From Aurantiacibacter arachoides (GTDB lineage Bacteria > Pseudomonadota > Alphaproteobacteria > Sphingomonadales > Sphingomonadaceae): a stretch of 64,000 bases of DNA. Made by a program: the position numbers and the translations under genes. The stretch is from contig NZ_WTYH01000001.1 in NCBI RefSeq assembly GCF_009827335.1, forward strand, positions 2,641,501 to 2,705,500, written 5' to 3'. Shown one piece after another: positions 33,098 through 43,285 of this stretch (position 1 is the first letter of the stretch; the number at the start of each line of letters is the position of its first letter). The notes under the pieces are model-generated. The model was not told where the DNA came from, made no database searches, and saw only the letters and a program-made list of their open reading frames with translations.

Positions 33098-33678
33098 CAG
33101 TCAGTCACGGCAGGGGGTGTGGGCCCGGCGATGTAGCGATCGGTGGTGCGCGCGGGCAGGCCATCGATGCTGGTCCGTCGCCGCTTGTGCTTGCCCGCCC
33201 ATTCGAGCGGATCGGCCCTTGCATGATACTTCACCAGCGTCTGGCGCTCGCGTTCATAATCCATGATCGGCACGCCCCAACCGCAACTGGTCTGCACGCT
33301 TTCCACCGCGATATCGAAGATTTGCCGGGTGCCGGGCAGCAAGGTGAAATGCGCGGCAATCTGCGTCCATCCGCTTTCCCACGGCAGCACCGGCGCGCCC
33401 TGACCATAGATGCGCAGGATCAGCGCAGGGTTCTGGAAGTTGCACACCATGATCGTGATTCGCCCATCGGCGATCAGATGCGCGTTTGTCTCGTTGCCCG
33501 ATCCGCCGAGATCGAGGTAGGCGACGCGATCCGGCCCGAGCACGCGCAACGTATGCGCCAGACCCTTGGGCGACAGGTTGATCCGCGCGCCTTGCGCCGC
33601 TGTCGCCACGAAAAACACCGGCTGCGCCTCGATCATGGCAATGTGGTCGTCTGTCAGCGTGTCATAGAAGTCGGCCAT
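33097..33678 (-). CDS. Pyridoxamine 5'-phosphate oxidase family protein
   Basis: A 193-residue split-barrel flavin-type protein. PVFFVATAAQGARINLSPKG near residues 20-40 is the typical first strand and loop, and GRITIMVCNFQNPALILRIYG forms the FMN-binding part. It is not canonical PdxH; the subgroup is of unknown substrate. Arg/Lys-rich tail after residue 160. Translationally coupled to the EEP hydrolase downstream. Confidence 0.82.
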   Translation of the reverse strand: MADFYDTLTDDHIAMIEAQPVFFVATAAQGARINLSPKGLAHTLRVLGPDRVAYLDLGGSGNETNAHLIADGRITIMVCNFQNPALILRIYGQGAPVLPWESGWTQIAAHFTLLPGTRQIFDIAVESVQTSCGWGVPIMDYERERQTLVKYHARADPLEWAGKHKRRRTSIDGLPARTTDRYIAGPTPPAVTD

Positions 33679-33709
33679 CGCACCTGACTACGCACGGGCA
33701 CCGGAAAGG

Positions 33710-35257
33710 TTACCGTTCCTTGGTGGCCGAGAACGCCAGCTCGGGGTTCTTTTCCTGCTGATAACCGACATCCCAGGGGCTTCTCGCCATGAAGACGATA
33801 TCGCCGTCGCGATCGTGAGCGAGATTGCCCTGGTTGAACCGTTCGAACTCGTCGAGCTTGTCCTGCGGTCCTTTAAGCCAGCGCGCGGTGGCGAAAGGCG
33901 AAGCCTCCAGCGCGGCCTCCACCTTGTATTCCGCCTCCAGCCGGCTGACGAGCACGTCCAGCTGCAACTGCCCCACCACGCCCACGATGCTGCTGCCGCC
34001 GATCACCGGGTAGAACACCTGGATCACGCCTTCTTCGCTGAGATCGTCCAGGGCCTTGCGCAACTGCTTGGTCTTGGTCGGATCACGCAGCTGCACGCGG
34101 CGCAGGATTTCCGGCGCGAAGTTGGGCAGGCCGGTGAAGCGCACGTCGTTCTTCTCGCTCAACGTATCGCCCACACGCAGCGTCCCGTGGTTGGGAATGC
34201 CGATGATGTCGCCGGGCTCCGCGGTGTCGGCGATCTCGCGGTCCTGCGCAAAGAACAGGATAGGCGAATGGACGGCGATGGGCTTGCCAAGGCCCGAAGG
34301 CGTCAGCTTCATGCCGCGTTTGAATGTGCCCGACACCTGCCGCATGAAGGCGATGCGGTCGCGGTGGTTGGGGTCCATGTTGGCCTGCACCTTGAAGATG
34401 AAGCCGGTCACCTCGTCGCGTTCGGGGCTGATCTGCACGTCACCGGCAGGCTGCGGGCGCGGCGGGGGCGCGTAGCGGGCGATGGCGTCGATCAGTTCCT
34501 CCACCCCGAAGTTCTTGAGCGCGCTGCCGAAGTAGACCGGCGTCATGTCGCCGTTGCGGTAGGCCTCCAGATCGAGTTCGGGATAGCCGACCTGCGCCAG
34601 CTCGATCTCCTCGGCATAGGCATCGGGGATCGCGGCACCGGCATCGCGCGTGCCGAGGTATTCCTTCGACGCGCCCTCAGGCCGCGCCACTTCGCCGGTG
34701 CGAAAATCCAGCAGGCCTTCGAACAGGCCGCCCATGCCCACGGGCCACATCTGCGGGGACACGTCGAGCGCCAGCTTGTCCGCCACCTCGTCCAGCGTCT
34801 CGAACGGGTCGCGGCCCTCGCGGTCGACCTTGTTGACGAAGGTGATGATCGGCACCGAACGCAGGCGGCAGACCTCGAACAGCTTCAGCGTCTGCGGCTC
34901 TATGCCCTTGGCCGCATCAATCACCATGATGGCCGAATCGACCGCAGTCAGCGTGCGGTAGGTGTCTTCCGAAAAGTCCTCGTGCCCCGGCGTGTCGAGC
35001 AGGTTGAAGGTGATCGTCTCGCCTTCAATCGCTTTTTCGAACGTCATCACGCTGGAGGTGACCGAGATGCCGCGCTGCTGCTCGATCTTCATCCAGTCGC
35101 TGCGCGCCCGCCGCGCCTGTCCGCGCGCCTTGACCTCGCCCGCCAGATGGATCGCCCCGCCCTGCAACAGCAGCTTCTCGGTCAGCGTGGTCTTGCCCGC
35201 GTCAGGGTGCGAGATGATGGCAAAGGTGCGGCGGGGGTTCTTGGCAGCGCTGGACAT
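33710..35257 (-). CDS. prfC: Peptide chain release factor 3
   Basis: A 515-residue GTPase recycling RF1/RF2 from the ribosome. G motifs: HPDAGKTTLTEKLLL, DTPGHEDFSEDTYRTL and FVNKVDREGRDP; the RF3-specific LDEVADKLALDVSPQMWPVG follows, and the C-terminal domain has QLQLDVLVSRLEAEY. Length is normal. It starts 2 nt after the pheT stop codon, on the same strand, but a functional link other than translation is not needed. Confidence 0.95.
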   Translation of the reverse strand: MSSAAKNPRRTFAIISHPDAGKTTLTEKLLLQGGAIHLAGEVKARGQARRARSDWMKIEQQRGISVTSSVMTFEKAIEGETITFNLLDTPGHEDFSEDTYRTLTAVDSAIMVIDAAKGIEPQTLKLFEVCRLRSVPIITFVNKVDREGRDPFETLDEVADKLALDVSPQMWPVGMGGLFEGLLDFRTGEVARPEGASKEYLGTRDAGAAIPDAYAEEIELAQVGYPELDLEAYRNGDMTPVYFGSALKNFGVEELIDAIARYAPPPRPQPAGDVQISPERDEVTGFIFKVQANMDPNHRDRIAFMRQVSGTFKRGMKLTPSGLGKPIAVHSPILFFAQDREIADTAEPGDIIGIPNHGTLRVGDTLSEKNDVRFTGLPNFAPEILRRVQLRDPTKTKQLRKALDDLSEEGVIQVFYPVIGGSSIVGVVGQLQLDVLVSRLEAEYKVEAALEASPFATARWLKGPQDKLDEFERFNQGNLAHDRDGDIVFMARSPWDVGYQQEKNPELAFSATKER

Positions 35258-35259
35258 GG

Positions 35260-37653
35260 TCAGCCGCGCAATTCCGCGCCGAGTTTCGCCGCTGCCGCGA
35301 CGACCGCATCCGAAATCGCCTTGAGATCGGCATCCTTGAAGCTGGCTTCGCCCGGTTGCAGCGTCACCTCTACGGCGACTGACTTGCGGCCTTCGGGCAC
35401 GCCTTGCCCGGCGAACACGTCAAACACGCGCGCATCGACGATCGTCGCCTTGTCCGCGCCGCGAACTGCGCGGAGCAGGTCGCCCGCCGGAAGGTCGCGC
35501 GGCACGAGGAACGCGAAGTCGCGGGTGACAGATTGCAGCGCGGGCGGGCTGTAGGCAGGCCGGGCAAAGCCGCCTTTCCCCCGCCTTGCCGGGATCGCGT
35601 CGAGGAACAGCTCGACCGCCATGACCGGCCCGTCGCTATCGAAGGCAGCCAGCGTTGCCGGGTGCAGTGCCCCGAAGCGGGCGAGCACGGTCTTGGGGCC
35701 GAGTCGCAACGTGCCCGACTGTCCGGGGTGGAACTGGTCGCCCGCGTCCCCCATCACCATCAGGTTCGCCACCGGCGCGCCGGCCTCCGCCAGCAGCGCC
35801 TCGGCCTCGGCCTTGGCGTCATAGGCATCGAAGGCCTGCGCCTTGCCCTGGGCCCAGCCGCGCTGGACGCGCGCTCCCGCCAGCACGACCGCGAGCGTCA
35901 GCCGCTCATCGCTCGCACCGTCGGGCCTGCGCAGATAGCGCCGCCCGATCTCGAACAGGCGCGCGGTGTCAGCGCCGCGGTCGGCATTGCGCTTTGCCGC
36001 GGCGAGAAGGCCGGGGATCAGCGAAGGGCGCATGGCCTTCATGTCCTCGCTGATGGGATTGTCCAGCAGCCACAACGCGGCCTCGCCATCTGCGAAGTGC
36101 TCGGCCGCGGGCACGGGCAGGAAACTCCAGGTCACGGCCTCGTTCAGACCGCGCGCGGCGGCGGCGCGGCGCAGGCGGCGCTCCAGCTTCTGCGCGGGCG
36201 TGGCAGTGGGGCGGGCAACGCCTTCGGCGCGCGGCAGGGCGACACTCTCCACCATGTCGAGCCCGTGGATGCGCACGACTTCCTCGACCAGGTCGGCAGG
36301 GCCTTCGATATCGTGGCGTCGCGGCGGGCAGGTGACCTGCCAGTCCGCGGAAACGCCGAAGTCGAGGCTTTGAAGGATGCGCCGCTGTTCGGCCTCGGGC
36401 ACCTCCACCCCGCCCAGCTTCGCGGTCAGCGCGGGATCGAACCCGATGACCTTTGGCTCCACCGGAGGCTGTCCCACGCGCGTCACCTCGCTCGGGCGAC
36501 CGCCACAGGTCTGCACGATCAGGTCGGTCAGGATCGCCAGCCCGTCATCCAGGAAGGCCGGGTCCACCCCGCGCTCGAACCGGGTGCGGGCATCCGTGGC
36601 GAGGCCCAGCTTGCGGCCGGAGACACCGATCGCCTCGGGATCGAAGTAGGCGATTTCCAGCAGAACGTCGGTGGTGTCGTCCTGCACGCTCGAATGCGCG
36701 CCGCCCATGATGCCGGCGATATCATGCACGCCTGCATCGTCGGCGATAACGGTGATGCTGTCGTCCAGCGTGTAGGTCTTCTCGTTCAGCGCTTCCACCG
36801 CCTCGCCTTCACGGGCGCGGCGGGCGACCATGCTGCCGGTCAGCCGGGCAAGGTCATAGACGTGCGCCGGGCGGCCCGTGGCCAGCATCAGGTAATTGGT
36901 GCAATCCACCAGCGCCGAGATGGGCCTCTGCCCCGCGGCCAGCAGCCGCCGCTGCATCCATTCCGGGCTTGGCCCATTGCTGACGCCCGCGATCGAGCGG
37001 CCGTACCAGGCGCTGCAATCGGCGTCCGGTGCGATGGCGATGGGCATGGCGATCGCACCCTCCCCGGCAATCTGCGCGACCTGCGCCGGCTTGAACGTGC
37101 CGACGCCCGCCGCGGCGAGATCGCGGGCAATGCCCATCACGCCCATGCAGTCGGGCCGGTTGGGGGTGATCGCCACGTCGAACACCGGGCTGGCGCCGTG
37201 CCAGGCCGCGAAGTCCGCACCCACCGGGGCATCGGCGGGCAGTTCGATGATGCCTTCGTGCGCGTCGCCCAGTTCCAGTTCGCGCACCGAGCACATCATG
37301 CCGTTCGATTCGACGCCGCGGATGGCGCTCTTGCGCAATTGCATCCCGTTTGCCGGAACGACCGCTCCGGGCAGGCCGAGCACGCCCTTCATCCCCGCGC
37401 GGGCATTGGGCGCGCCGCACACCACGGTCAGCGGATCGCCTTCTCCGGTGGAAACGGTGAGCACCTGCAGCTTGTCCGCATCGGGATGCGGGGCGGCGGT
37501 CAGCACCTCGGCCACGCGGAACCCGGCGAGCTTGTCGGCCGGGTCCTCGATGCCCTCTACCTCGATACCGATGGCGTTGAGCTTCGCGGAAATCTCGGCC
37601 ACCGAAGCGTCGGTTTCGAGATAATCCTTCAGCCATTCAAGGGAGAACTTCAT
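35260..37653 (-). CDS. pheT: Phenylalanyl-tRNA synthetase beta subunit
   Basis: A 797-residue beta subunit. Domains in order: B1 start [17 protein letters not shown], tRNA-binding EMAP-like domain (about 40-150; [20 protein letters not shown]), B3/4 editing domain (about 210-370), B5 (about 395-470), the catalytic-like core, and a C-terminal anticodon-binding FDX-ACB domain ([20 protein letters not shown]). The ATG at 37653 overlaps the pheS stop (ATGA). A longer frame to 38076 runs antisense-like through pheS and is not real. Confidence 0.96.
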   Translation of the reverse strand: MKFSLEWLKDYLETDASVAEISAKLNAIGIEVEGIEDPADKLAGFRVAEVLTAAPHPDADKLQVLTVSTGEGDPLTVVCGAPNARAGMKGVLGLPGAVVPANGMQLRKSAIRGVESNGMMCSVRELELGDAHEGIIELPADAPVGADFAAWHGASPVFDVAITPNRPDCMGVMGIARDLAAAGVGTFKPAQVAQIAGEGAIAMPIAIAPDADCSAWYGRSIAGVSNGPSPEWMQRRLLAAGQRPISALVDCTNYLMLATGRPAHVYDLARLTGSMVARRAREGEAVEALNEKTYTLDDSITVIADDAGVHDIAGIMGGAHSSVQDDTTDVLLEIAYFDPEAIGVSGRKLGLATDARTRFERGVDPAFLDDGLAILTDLIVQTCGGRPSEVTRVGQPPVEPKVIGFDPALTAKLGGVEVPEAEQRRILQSLDFGVSADWQVTCPPRRHDIEGPADLVEEVVRIHGLDMVESVALPRAEGVARPTATPAQKLERRLRRAAAARGLNEAVTWSFLPVPAAEHFADGEAALWLLDNPISEDMKAMRPSLIPGLLAAAKRNADRGADTARLFEIGRRYLRRPDGASDERLTLAVVLAGARVQRGWAQGKAQAFDAYDAKAEAEALLAEAGAPVANLMVMGDAGDQFHPGQSGTLRLGPKTVLARFGALHPATLAAFDSDGPVMAVELFLDAIPARRGKGGFARPAYSPPALQSVTRDFAFLVPRDLPAGDLLRAVRGADKATIVDARVFDVFAGQGVPEGRKSVAVEVTLQPGEASFKDADLKAISDAVVAAAAKLGAELRG

Positions 37654-38825
37654 GCGCCCGCTCCTATTCCGGCGGAAAGCGTCGGCTGGTCGAGCCCGCT
37701 GAACCCGTAGTGCTGCAACCAGCGCGAATCGCCGTCGAAGAAGGCGCGCAGATCCTCCATCCCGTATTTCAGCATGGCGAGGCGATCGACGCCGACACCG
37801 AAGGCGAAACCCTGCCACTCGGCGGGATCGAGGCCGGCGAACGTGATCACCCGGGCATTGACCATGCCGCTGCCCAGCAGTTCCATCCAGCCGTGCCCTT
37901 CGGCATCGCCGCTGCCGCCCAAAACGCGCCGTTTCACGCCATCCTTGCCGGTTTCCCACGCGAAGCCGACATCGACCTCGACTGACGGCTCGGTGAAGGG
38001 AAAGTAGCTCGGGCGCAGGCGCAGGACGATGTCCTCGGTCTCGAAGAAGGCCTTGAGGAACGTCTCGAGCGTCCACTTGAGGTGGCCCAAGTGAATGTCG
38101 CGGTCGATGACCAGGCCTTCGATCTGGTGGAACATCGGCGTGTGCGTCGCGTCGCTGTCGGAACGGTAGACGCGGCCCGGCGCAATGATGCGGATGGGCG
38201 CGCCCCCCGGATTGGCCCGGACGATGTCCATCATGGAGCGGATCTGGACCGGGCTGGTGTGGGTGCGCAGCAGCATCCGCCCTTGTTGGCCTACCGCTTC
38301 GCTGCCTGAAGCCGGTCGTCCACCCTGAGGCGCGGCATCCGGGAAATAGAACGTATCGTGCATGGCCCGCGCCGGGTGGCTTTCGGGCATGTTGAGCGCG
38401 GTGAAGTTGTGCCAGTCGTCCTCGATCTCCGGCCCGGTCGCGACCGCGAAGCCGAGGTCGGCAAAGATTTCCGCCAGTTCGTCCATCACCTGGCTGACCG
38501 GGTGGACGCTGCCGCGCGGCGCGGCGGGCGCGGGCAGGGTCAGGTCGATCGTCTCGGTGGCGAGGCGTCTTTCCAGTTCAGCGGTCTCCAGCGCCGCCTT
38601 CTTCGCCTCGATCGCATCGGCCACGCCGGCCCGCAGCGCCTGGATGCGCGGGGCCTCGTTCTGCCGCTCCTCCGGGCTCATCCTGCCCAGCGTCTTCATC
38701 AGCGCGCTGATCCAGCCGGCCTTGCCCAGCGCCTCGACGCGGATGGCTTCCACCTCTGCAACGCTCTGCGCCAGTCCGAGGCGGTTCAGCGTGGTTTCGG
38801 CCTGTATTTCGTGTTCGTTGCTCAT
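37650..38825 (-). CDS. pheS: Phenylalanyl-tRNA synthetase alpha subunit
   Basis: A 391-residue alpha subunit. An N-terminal coiled coil (to about 90) is followed by the class-II core: [20 protein letters not shown], motif 2 around [20 protein letters not shown], and motif 3 with [14 protein letters not shown]. The length is about 25-30 more than usual because of an extra stretch, residues about 164-183 ([20 protein letters not shown]), between DTFYFPD and [12 protein letters not shown]; see findings. Downstream pheT overlaps by 4 nt; upstream rplT is separated by a terminator-like hairpin. Confidence 0.95.
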   Translation of the reverse strand: MSNEHEIQAETTLNRLGLAQSVAEVEAIRVEALGKAGWISALMKTLGRMSPEERQNEAPRIQALRAGVADAIEAKKAALETAELERRLATETIDLTLPAPAAPRGSVHPVSQVMDELAEIFADLGFAVATGPEIEDDWHNFTALNMPESHPARAMHDTFYFPDAAPQGGRPASGSEAVGQQGRMLLRTHTSPVQIRSMMDIVRANPGGAPIRIIAPGRVYRSDSDATHTPMFHQIEGLVIDRDIHLGHLKWTLETFLKAFFETEDIVLRLRPSYFPFTEPSVEVDVGFAWETGKDGVKRRVLGGSGDAEGHGWMELLGSGMVNARVITFAGLDPAEWQGFAFGVGVDRLAMLKYGMEDLRAFFDGDSRWLQHYGFSGLDQPTLSAGIGAGA

Positions 38826-38849
38826 GGGCTGGCTCGCTTAGTCAGGACA

Positions 38850-38881
38850 AACAAAAAGCGCCACCCTTTCGGATGGCGCTT
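38850..38881 (-). terminator. Terminator/attenuator between rplT and pheS
   Basis: AAGCGCCA (38856-38863) pairs with TGGCGCTT (38874-38881), with extra C-G pairs in the loop. On the minus strand the stem is followed by TTTTTGTTTG. It lies 25 nt after the rplT stop and ends about 25 nt before pheS, so it could stop most rpmI-rplT transcripts or act as an attenuator for pheST. Confidence 0.8.
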
Positions 38882-38906
38882 CGTGTGTTTCGATAGCTCG
38901 AACCAA

Positions 38907-39266
38907 TCAGGCGGGAAGCGCGTCCTTGGCCTGCTTGATGATCGTGCCAAAGGCCGCGCTCTCGTTCATGGCGAGGTCGGCCATCACCTTGCGGTCGAGC
39001 TCGATGCCGGCGAGCTTAACGCCGTGCATGAACTGCGAGTAGGTCAGGCCCTCGGCCCGGACCGCCGCGTTGATGCGCTGGATCCACAGGGCGCGGAAGT
39101 TGCGCTTGTTCACCTTGCGGTCGCGATAGGCGTACTGGCCGGCCTTCTCGACAGCCTGGCGGGCGACGCGGATGGTGTTCTTGCGACGGCCGCGATAGCC
39201 CTTCGCCTGTTCCAGGATCCGCTTGTGCTTGGCGCGCGTGGCGACGCCGCGTTTGATGCGTGACAT
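38907..39266 (-). CDS. rplT: 50S ribosomal protein L20
   Basis: A 119-residue L20. The basic N-terminus [20 protein letters not shown] and the stretch [20 protein letters not shown] are diagnostic. It binds 23S rRNA early in assembly and, in some bacteria, represses its own operon. It follows rpmI by 14 nt; infC is not in front of rpmI here. Confidence 0.98.
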   Translation of the reverse strand: MSRIKRGVATRAKHKRILEQAKGYRGRRKNTIRVARQAVEKAGQYAYRDRKVNKRNFRALWIQRINAAVRAEGLTYSQFMHGVKLAGIELDRKVMADLAMNESAAFGTIIKQAKDALPA

Positions 39267-39280
39267 GGTCTAGTACCTCC

Positions 39281-39484
39281 TCAGCTCAGGCCGTAGGGCG
39301 CCCAGGCCTTCACCGCAGCCCAGTCGGCCTTGGCAAGGGTCTTGGTGCCGCGCTGCTGGCGGATGTACTTGGCATTGTGACTGATCAGGCGGTGGCGCTT
39401 GCCGGCGACACCATGCTTGACCTTGCCGGTGGCAGTGAGCTTGAAGCGCTTCTTCACGCCGCTCTTGGTCTTCAGCTTGGGCAT
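39281..39484 (-). CDS. rpmI: 50S ribosomal protein L35
   Basis: A 67-residue L35: [20 protein letters not shown] at the N-terminus and [20 protein letters not shown]. Start at ATG 39484; a longer frame reaches 39550 but adds non-family residues. First gene of the rpmI-rplT unit, with a promoter candidate about 90 nt upstream. Confidence 0.98.
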   Translation of the reverse strand: MPKLKTKSGVKKRFKLTATGKVKHGVAGKRHRLISHNAKYIRQQRGTKTLAKADWAAVKAWAPYGLS

Positions 39485-39575
39485 TTTCGTCTCCTTCGCA
39501 GGGACACGTCGGAACCGGCCCTGGCAGCCCTTGTCGCCAGGCAGGCCCATGATTCACGTGTCGGTGAAGGGCGGG

Positions 39576-39603
39576 CATGTAGCCGAATGCGCGTCGAATG
39601 CAA
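39576..39603 (-). promoter_or_regulatory. Candidate housekeeping promoter for rpmI-rplT
   Basis: On the minus strand TTGCAT (39598-39603), 16-nt spacer, TACATG (39576-39581). The hexamers fit the alphaproteobacterial sigma-70 consensus moderately. It would give a leader of about 85 nt before rpmI, enough for L20-type autoregulation. Confidence 0.45.
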
Positions 39604-39699
39604 GGGGCGGCGCGAGGATGCGGGAGGTGAGCGAAGCGCCTATCCCTCCAAGCTGCGACAGGCGGGCATGGGAAGCGGCCACCTCGCCCCTGCGTGGTT

Positions 39700-40239
39700 T
39701 TAGAGTATTCCCCTGTGGACCATATCGATACCCACCACGACCATGGAGACCACACTGGCAACGGCGTAGGCCAGGACGTTGACCTTCCAGGACAGCTTCA
39801 GGTGACGACTTGCCATGATCGTGGTGATCAGCAGGACAAGAATGACCACGCCGGGCAGCGCCCACGGCCCCCAGCCAAGCAAGGCGCTGATGCGCGCCTC
39901 ATCGTTCAGGTTGAACACACTGACGCCTGCTGCGACCACCCGCATGAACAGTGCGAAATAAAGCGCCGCATACGCAGTCAGACTTTGACGCCGCATCACG
40001 AATACAAACGCAACCAGCCCGCCGAGGACAGTGATAGCCGGACCTGCCGCTGACATCAGGATGTGATCGCGCGTAGTCATCGCGGATCCCGGGATGACGC
40101 TGTTTATTCCATAAGATACGTCGTAGCCGAGCGCGGCCCCCACAACCCAGTGCGCCGCTTCGTGTATCAGGTAGGTTGCCACCGCAATAAGCGCGAACCA
40201 AAAATAGAAACCTGCGCCGACACGGCTGTTTCCAGGCAT
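39700..40239 (-). CDS. Membrane metalloprotease-like protein (M50 type)
   Basis: A 179-residue polytopic membrane protein with a zinc-protease motif HEAAHW (HExxH form) at about residue 26 inside the first hydrophobic segment (FALIAVATYLIHEAAHWVVG). Four or five helices follow, ending near VVVGIDMVHRGIL. The second M50 motif (NxxPxxPLDG) is not seen, so it may be a minimal or inactive relative. The ATG at 40239 has AGGGGAC upstream. Composition is somewhat less GC-rich than neighbours. Flanked by unrelated genes. Confidence 0.65.
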   Translation of the reverse strand: MPGNSRVGAGFYFWFALIAVATYLIHEAAHWVVGAALGYDVSYGINSVIPGSAMTTRDHILMSAAGPAITVLGGLVAFVFVMRRQSLTAYAALYFALFMRVVAAGVSVFNLNDEARISALLGWGPWALPGVVILVLLITTIMASRHLKLSWKVNVLAYAVASVVSMVVVGIDMVHRGIL

Positions 40240-40409
40240 GAATTTGTCCCCTTTGGCGCCCGATAGGCGAGGGTGCAGATGGTGTCGAGCCAGGACACGA
40301 CCATCCGGAACGCCTACCCTAGCAATCAATGTGATCGGTTATCTGGCGACGAAGGCGTCCGGCCTGAACACGGCCGAACGGACGGTTGCGTGAGCCCAAA
40401 GCCTACACC

Positions 40410-41183
40410 TCAGCCCAACACCTCGACCACATCCTCCAGCCGCGCCGGATCGCCCAGCGCGATGACCGTGCCATCAGATCCGGCGTGCAGAGGTTCCCCG
40501 CGCCAGTCGCTCATCACCCCGCCGGCGCCCTCCACCACCGGCACCAGCGCGGCGTAATCGTGCAGCTTCAGGCCCGCCTCGGCGACGATGTCGATCTGGC
40601 CGCTGGCGAGGCAGCCGTAGTTGTAACAGTCACCGCCCATCACCATGCGCTTGTGATCGGTCTGCCCGGCGAGCGCCATGAAGGCATCGCCCTGCGCCAC
40701 GGTGAAATAATGCGGCCCCGTGGTGGCGATCGTCGCCCGGTCGAGTTCCGGGCAGGGCCGGGTTCTGACGGGCTTGCCGTTGAAGGTGGTCTGCCGCCCG
40801 GCGACGCCCACCCACCGCTCGCCAAGGATCGGCTGGTCGATGATCCCCAGAACCGGGAACCCGTCCACCAGCAGGGCGATCAGCGTGCCGAAGATCGGCC
40901 GGCCGGCGAGAAAGGCGGTGGTGCCGTCGATCGGGTCCAGAACCCATTGCCGGCCCGATACGCCCTCCTTCACGCCATATTCCTCCCCGTGGATGCCGTC
41001 GGCCGAACATTCCGCCTCGATCAGCTTGCGCATGGCGGCCTCGGCATTGCGATCGGCGAGGGTGACCGGGGAGGCGTCGGCCTTGGCCTCGCTATCCAGC
41101 CCGCTGCGGAAAAGGGGCCGTATTTCGGCACGAGCAACCTCCGCCAGTCGGTGTGCAAGGTCGATGTCGGTCTTGGAAATCAT
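40410..41183 (-). CDS. hisN: Histidinol-phosphatase, inositol-monophosphatase family
   Basis: A 257-residue IMPase-fold enzyme. Metal motifs: HGEEYGVKEG, LDPIDGTTAFLAGRPIFG and the C-terminal HDYAALVPVVEGAGGVMSDW. The subgroup features (FLAGRP, GTTAF) fit HisN, the histidinol-phosphate phosphatase of Actinobacteria and many Alphaproteobacteria; plain inositol monophosphatase is the alternative. Start at ATG 41183 (MISKTDIDLAHRLAEV). It is divergent from the AraC regulator, 64 nt apart. Confidence 0.85.
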   Translation of the reverse strand: MISKTDIDLAHRLAEVARAEIRPLFRSGLDSEAKADASPVTLADRNAEAAMRKLIEAECSADGIHGEEYGVKEGVSGRQWVLDPIDGTTAFLAGRPIFGTLIALLVDGFPVLGIIDQPILGERWVGVAGRQTTFNGKPVRTRPCPELDRATIATTGPHYFTVAQGDAFMALAGQTDHKRMVMGGDCYNYGCLASGQIDIVAEAGLKLHDYAALVPVVEGAGGVMSDWRGEPLHAGSDGTVIALGDPARLEDVVEVLG

Positions 41184-41247
41184 GAAATGATCCGATCTGG
41201 TGCCCAAATGTTGCATTCCGCGCGTAACAAACGCACCACCTTGCGCA

Positions 41248-42237
41248 ATGAAAAACACGCCCCCGATTAAGTCGCACACGGGCGCGACCCGTGGCGGATC
41301 TCCTTTGGCACTTTCTCGCGCCCCCGCGCCCGATTTGCAGCCGTGGTTCTATTGGATAACGGTGGCGGAGGCCGACATAGCGCCGGGTGTGCGAATCGAT
41401 TGCGGCCGCATCATCGAACACCCCAGCATCACCATCCTGTTCCACGATGCCTGGACCGCAACCGATGCCGAGGGGACCAAGGTGCTGGACCCGGGGCCGC
41501 ACGGCAAGGCGTTCTATTTCGGTCCGCACACCCGGTGCATGCCCTTGTCGATCGCGGGCAAGTGGATCGTCATTTCCATCCTGTTCCAGGCCGGCGCCGC
41601 CCAGCTCCTCGGCCTGCCGGACCCGGCGGACACGCTCGACCGGGTCTACGATCTGGATGAACTGCTGGGGGGAGAGGCGCCCGTCGCCTCGCTCGTGCCG
41701 CGAGAGGCTGGATATGACGAATGGGCAGAAGCGATAGAGGAGCGCTTCCTGCGCCCGCTGATACAAGCCAAGGGCGTAGTGAAACCAGCCCGACTCGTCG
41801 CCGATTTCCAGAAAGCCTGCCTCACCAACCCGGAAATGACGGTGGAACAGTTCGCCCGCCGGCAGGACGTGTCGAAACGCACGGTCGAGCGGGTCATTAA
41901 AAAGGCCTTCGGGGTCAGCCCGAAGCAGGCCTTGCGGCGCGCCCGGGCCCAGGATTTCGGCGCCGCCCTGCTCGGCGTGGCCCGGCCGGAGGATGCGCCC
42001 GAGATCGAGGACCGCTATTTCGACCAGTCCCACCGCATAAAGGAGATGCGCGCAATCTTCGGGGTTTCGCCCGGCGAGTTACGAAAGCGGCCGCATCCTG
42101 TCCTCGCGCTCAGCCTGGAGGTGCGCCAGCGGCGGCGGCTGGAAGTGTTGCACGCGCTGGAGCCGGGCGAACTGGGGCCCTGGCGCGATCCGGCCAGCGA
42201 ACCCGGGCCGCCGCCGGACCAATCCAAACAGCCCTAG
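41248..42237 (+). CDS. AraC family transcriptional regulator
   Basis: A 329-residue regulator. The C-terminal half contains an AraC-type double helix-turn-helix: MTVEQFARRQDVSKRTVERV and IKKAFGVSPKQALRRARAQD, then RYFDQSHRIKEMRAIFGVSP. The N-terminal domain (PWFYWITVAEADIAPGVRID, AWTATDAEGTKVLDPGPHGK) is of the DUF6597 sensor type with unknown ligand. Start at ATG 41248; a TTG at 41200 is possible. Divergent to hisN and convergent with prs. Targets cannot be told. Confidence 0.85.
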   Translation: MKNTPPIKSHTGATRGGSPLALSRAPAPDLQPWFYWITVAEADIAPGVRIDCGRIIEHPSITILFHDAWTATDAEGTKVLDPGPHGKAFYFGPHTRCMPLSIAGKWIVISILFQAGAAQLLGLPDPADTLDRVYDLDELLGGEAPVASLVPREAGYDEWAEAIEERFLRPLIQAKGVVKPARLVADFQKACLTNPEMTVEQFARRQDVSKRTVERVIKKAFGVSPKQALRRARAQDFGAALLGVARPEDAPEIEDRYFDQSHRIKEMRAIFGVSPGELRKRPHPVLALSLEVRQRRRLEVLHALEPGELGPWRDPASEPGPPPDQSKQP

Positions 42238-42247
42238 GTCAACAGAC

Positions 42248-43183
42248 CTAGTCGAACAGGCTGGAGACGCTCGATTCGTCGGCGATGCGGCGGATCGCCT
42301 CGCCAAGCAGCGGCGCGATCGTGAGCACGCGGATCTTGTCCGATTCGCGCGCGGCCTCGGTCGGCAGGATGGTGTCGGTTATCACCAGTTCGGTCAGCGC
42401 CGAGGCATCGACCCGCGCCACCGCGCCGCCCGACAGCACGCCGTGGGTGATGTAGGCGGCCACGCTCTTGGCGCCGGCTTCCAGCAGCGCCTGCGCGGCG
42501 TTTACCAGTGTGCCGCCCGAATCGACGATGTCGTCGATCAGGATGCAGGTCCGGCCCTTCACGTCGCCGATGATGTTCATCACCTCGCTCTCACCGGGGC
42601 GGTCGCGACGCTTGTCGACGATGGCGAGCGGGGCATTGTCGAGCCGCTTGGCCAGCGCGCGGGCACGCACCACACCGCCCACGTCGGGCGATACGACCAT
42701 CAGTTCCTGCGCGCCGTATCGCGCCTGGATGTCGGCAGCCATCGTCGGCGCGGCGTAGAGGTTGTCGGTGGGGATGTCGAAGAACCCCTGGATCTGTCCG
42801 GCATGCAGGTCCACCGCCAGCACCCGGTCGGCGCCCGCCTCGGTGATGAGATTGGCCACCAGCTTGGCAGAAATCGGCGTGCGCGGGCCGGGCTTGCGGT
42901 CCTGCCGGGCATAGCCGAAATACGGGATGACCGCGGTGATGCGCGCCGCCGAGGCGCGCCGCAGCGCGTCGATGCCGATCAGCAGTTCCATCAGGTTGTC
43001 GTTCGCCGGATAGCTGGTCGACTGGCAGATGAACACGTCCTCGCCGCGCACGTTCTCGTGGATCTCGATGAAGATCTCCTCGTCGGCGAAGCGGCGAACG
43101 CTGGCGTCCGTCAGTGGCACCTCGAGATAGCCTGCGATCGCCCGTGCGAGCACGAGGTTCGAGTTGCCGGACATGATCTTCAT
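42248..43183 (-). CDS. prs: Ribose-phosphate pyrophosphokinase
   Basis: A 311-residue PRPP synthase converting ribose-5-phosphate and ATP to PRPP. Signatures: [20 protein letters not shown], the flexible Arg loop [36 protein letters not shown] and the PRPP loop [15 protein letters not shown]. Class I bacterial length. Single gene with its own upstream gap of about 100 nt. Confidence 0.96.
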   Translation of the reverse strand: MKIMSGNSNLVLARAIAGYLEVPLTDASVRRFADEEIFIEIHENVRGEDVFICQSTSYPANDNLMELLIGIDALRRASAARITAVIPYFGYARQDRKPGPRTPISAKLVANLITEAGADRVLAVDLHAGQIQGFFDIPTDNLYAAPTMAADIQARYGAQELMVVSPDVGGVVRARALAKRLDNAPLAIVDKRRDRPGESEVMNIIGDVKGRTCILIDDIVDSGGTLVNAAQALLEAGAKSVAAYITHGVLSGGAVARVDASALTELVITDTILPTEAARESDKIRVLTIAPLLGEAIRRIADESSVSSLFD

Positions 43184-43285
43184 CGCGTGCGTATCCCACT
43201 GGCTGCTGGAAGCGCCGGCCTAGCGAAGCGCCCCCTTATTGCAACACTGGCGCACGTTGGCCGGTGAATTAGGCAGAAAATCGCC

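Noticed and set aside
35404..37710. A 768-codon open frame on the plus strand opposite pheT
   Set aside because: It is the antisense shadow of pheT in high-GC DNA: Arg/His/Gly-rich composition, no family motifs, no ribosome binding site.
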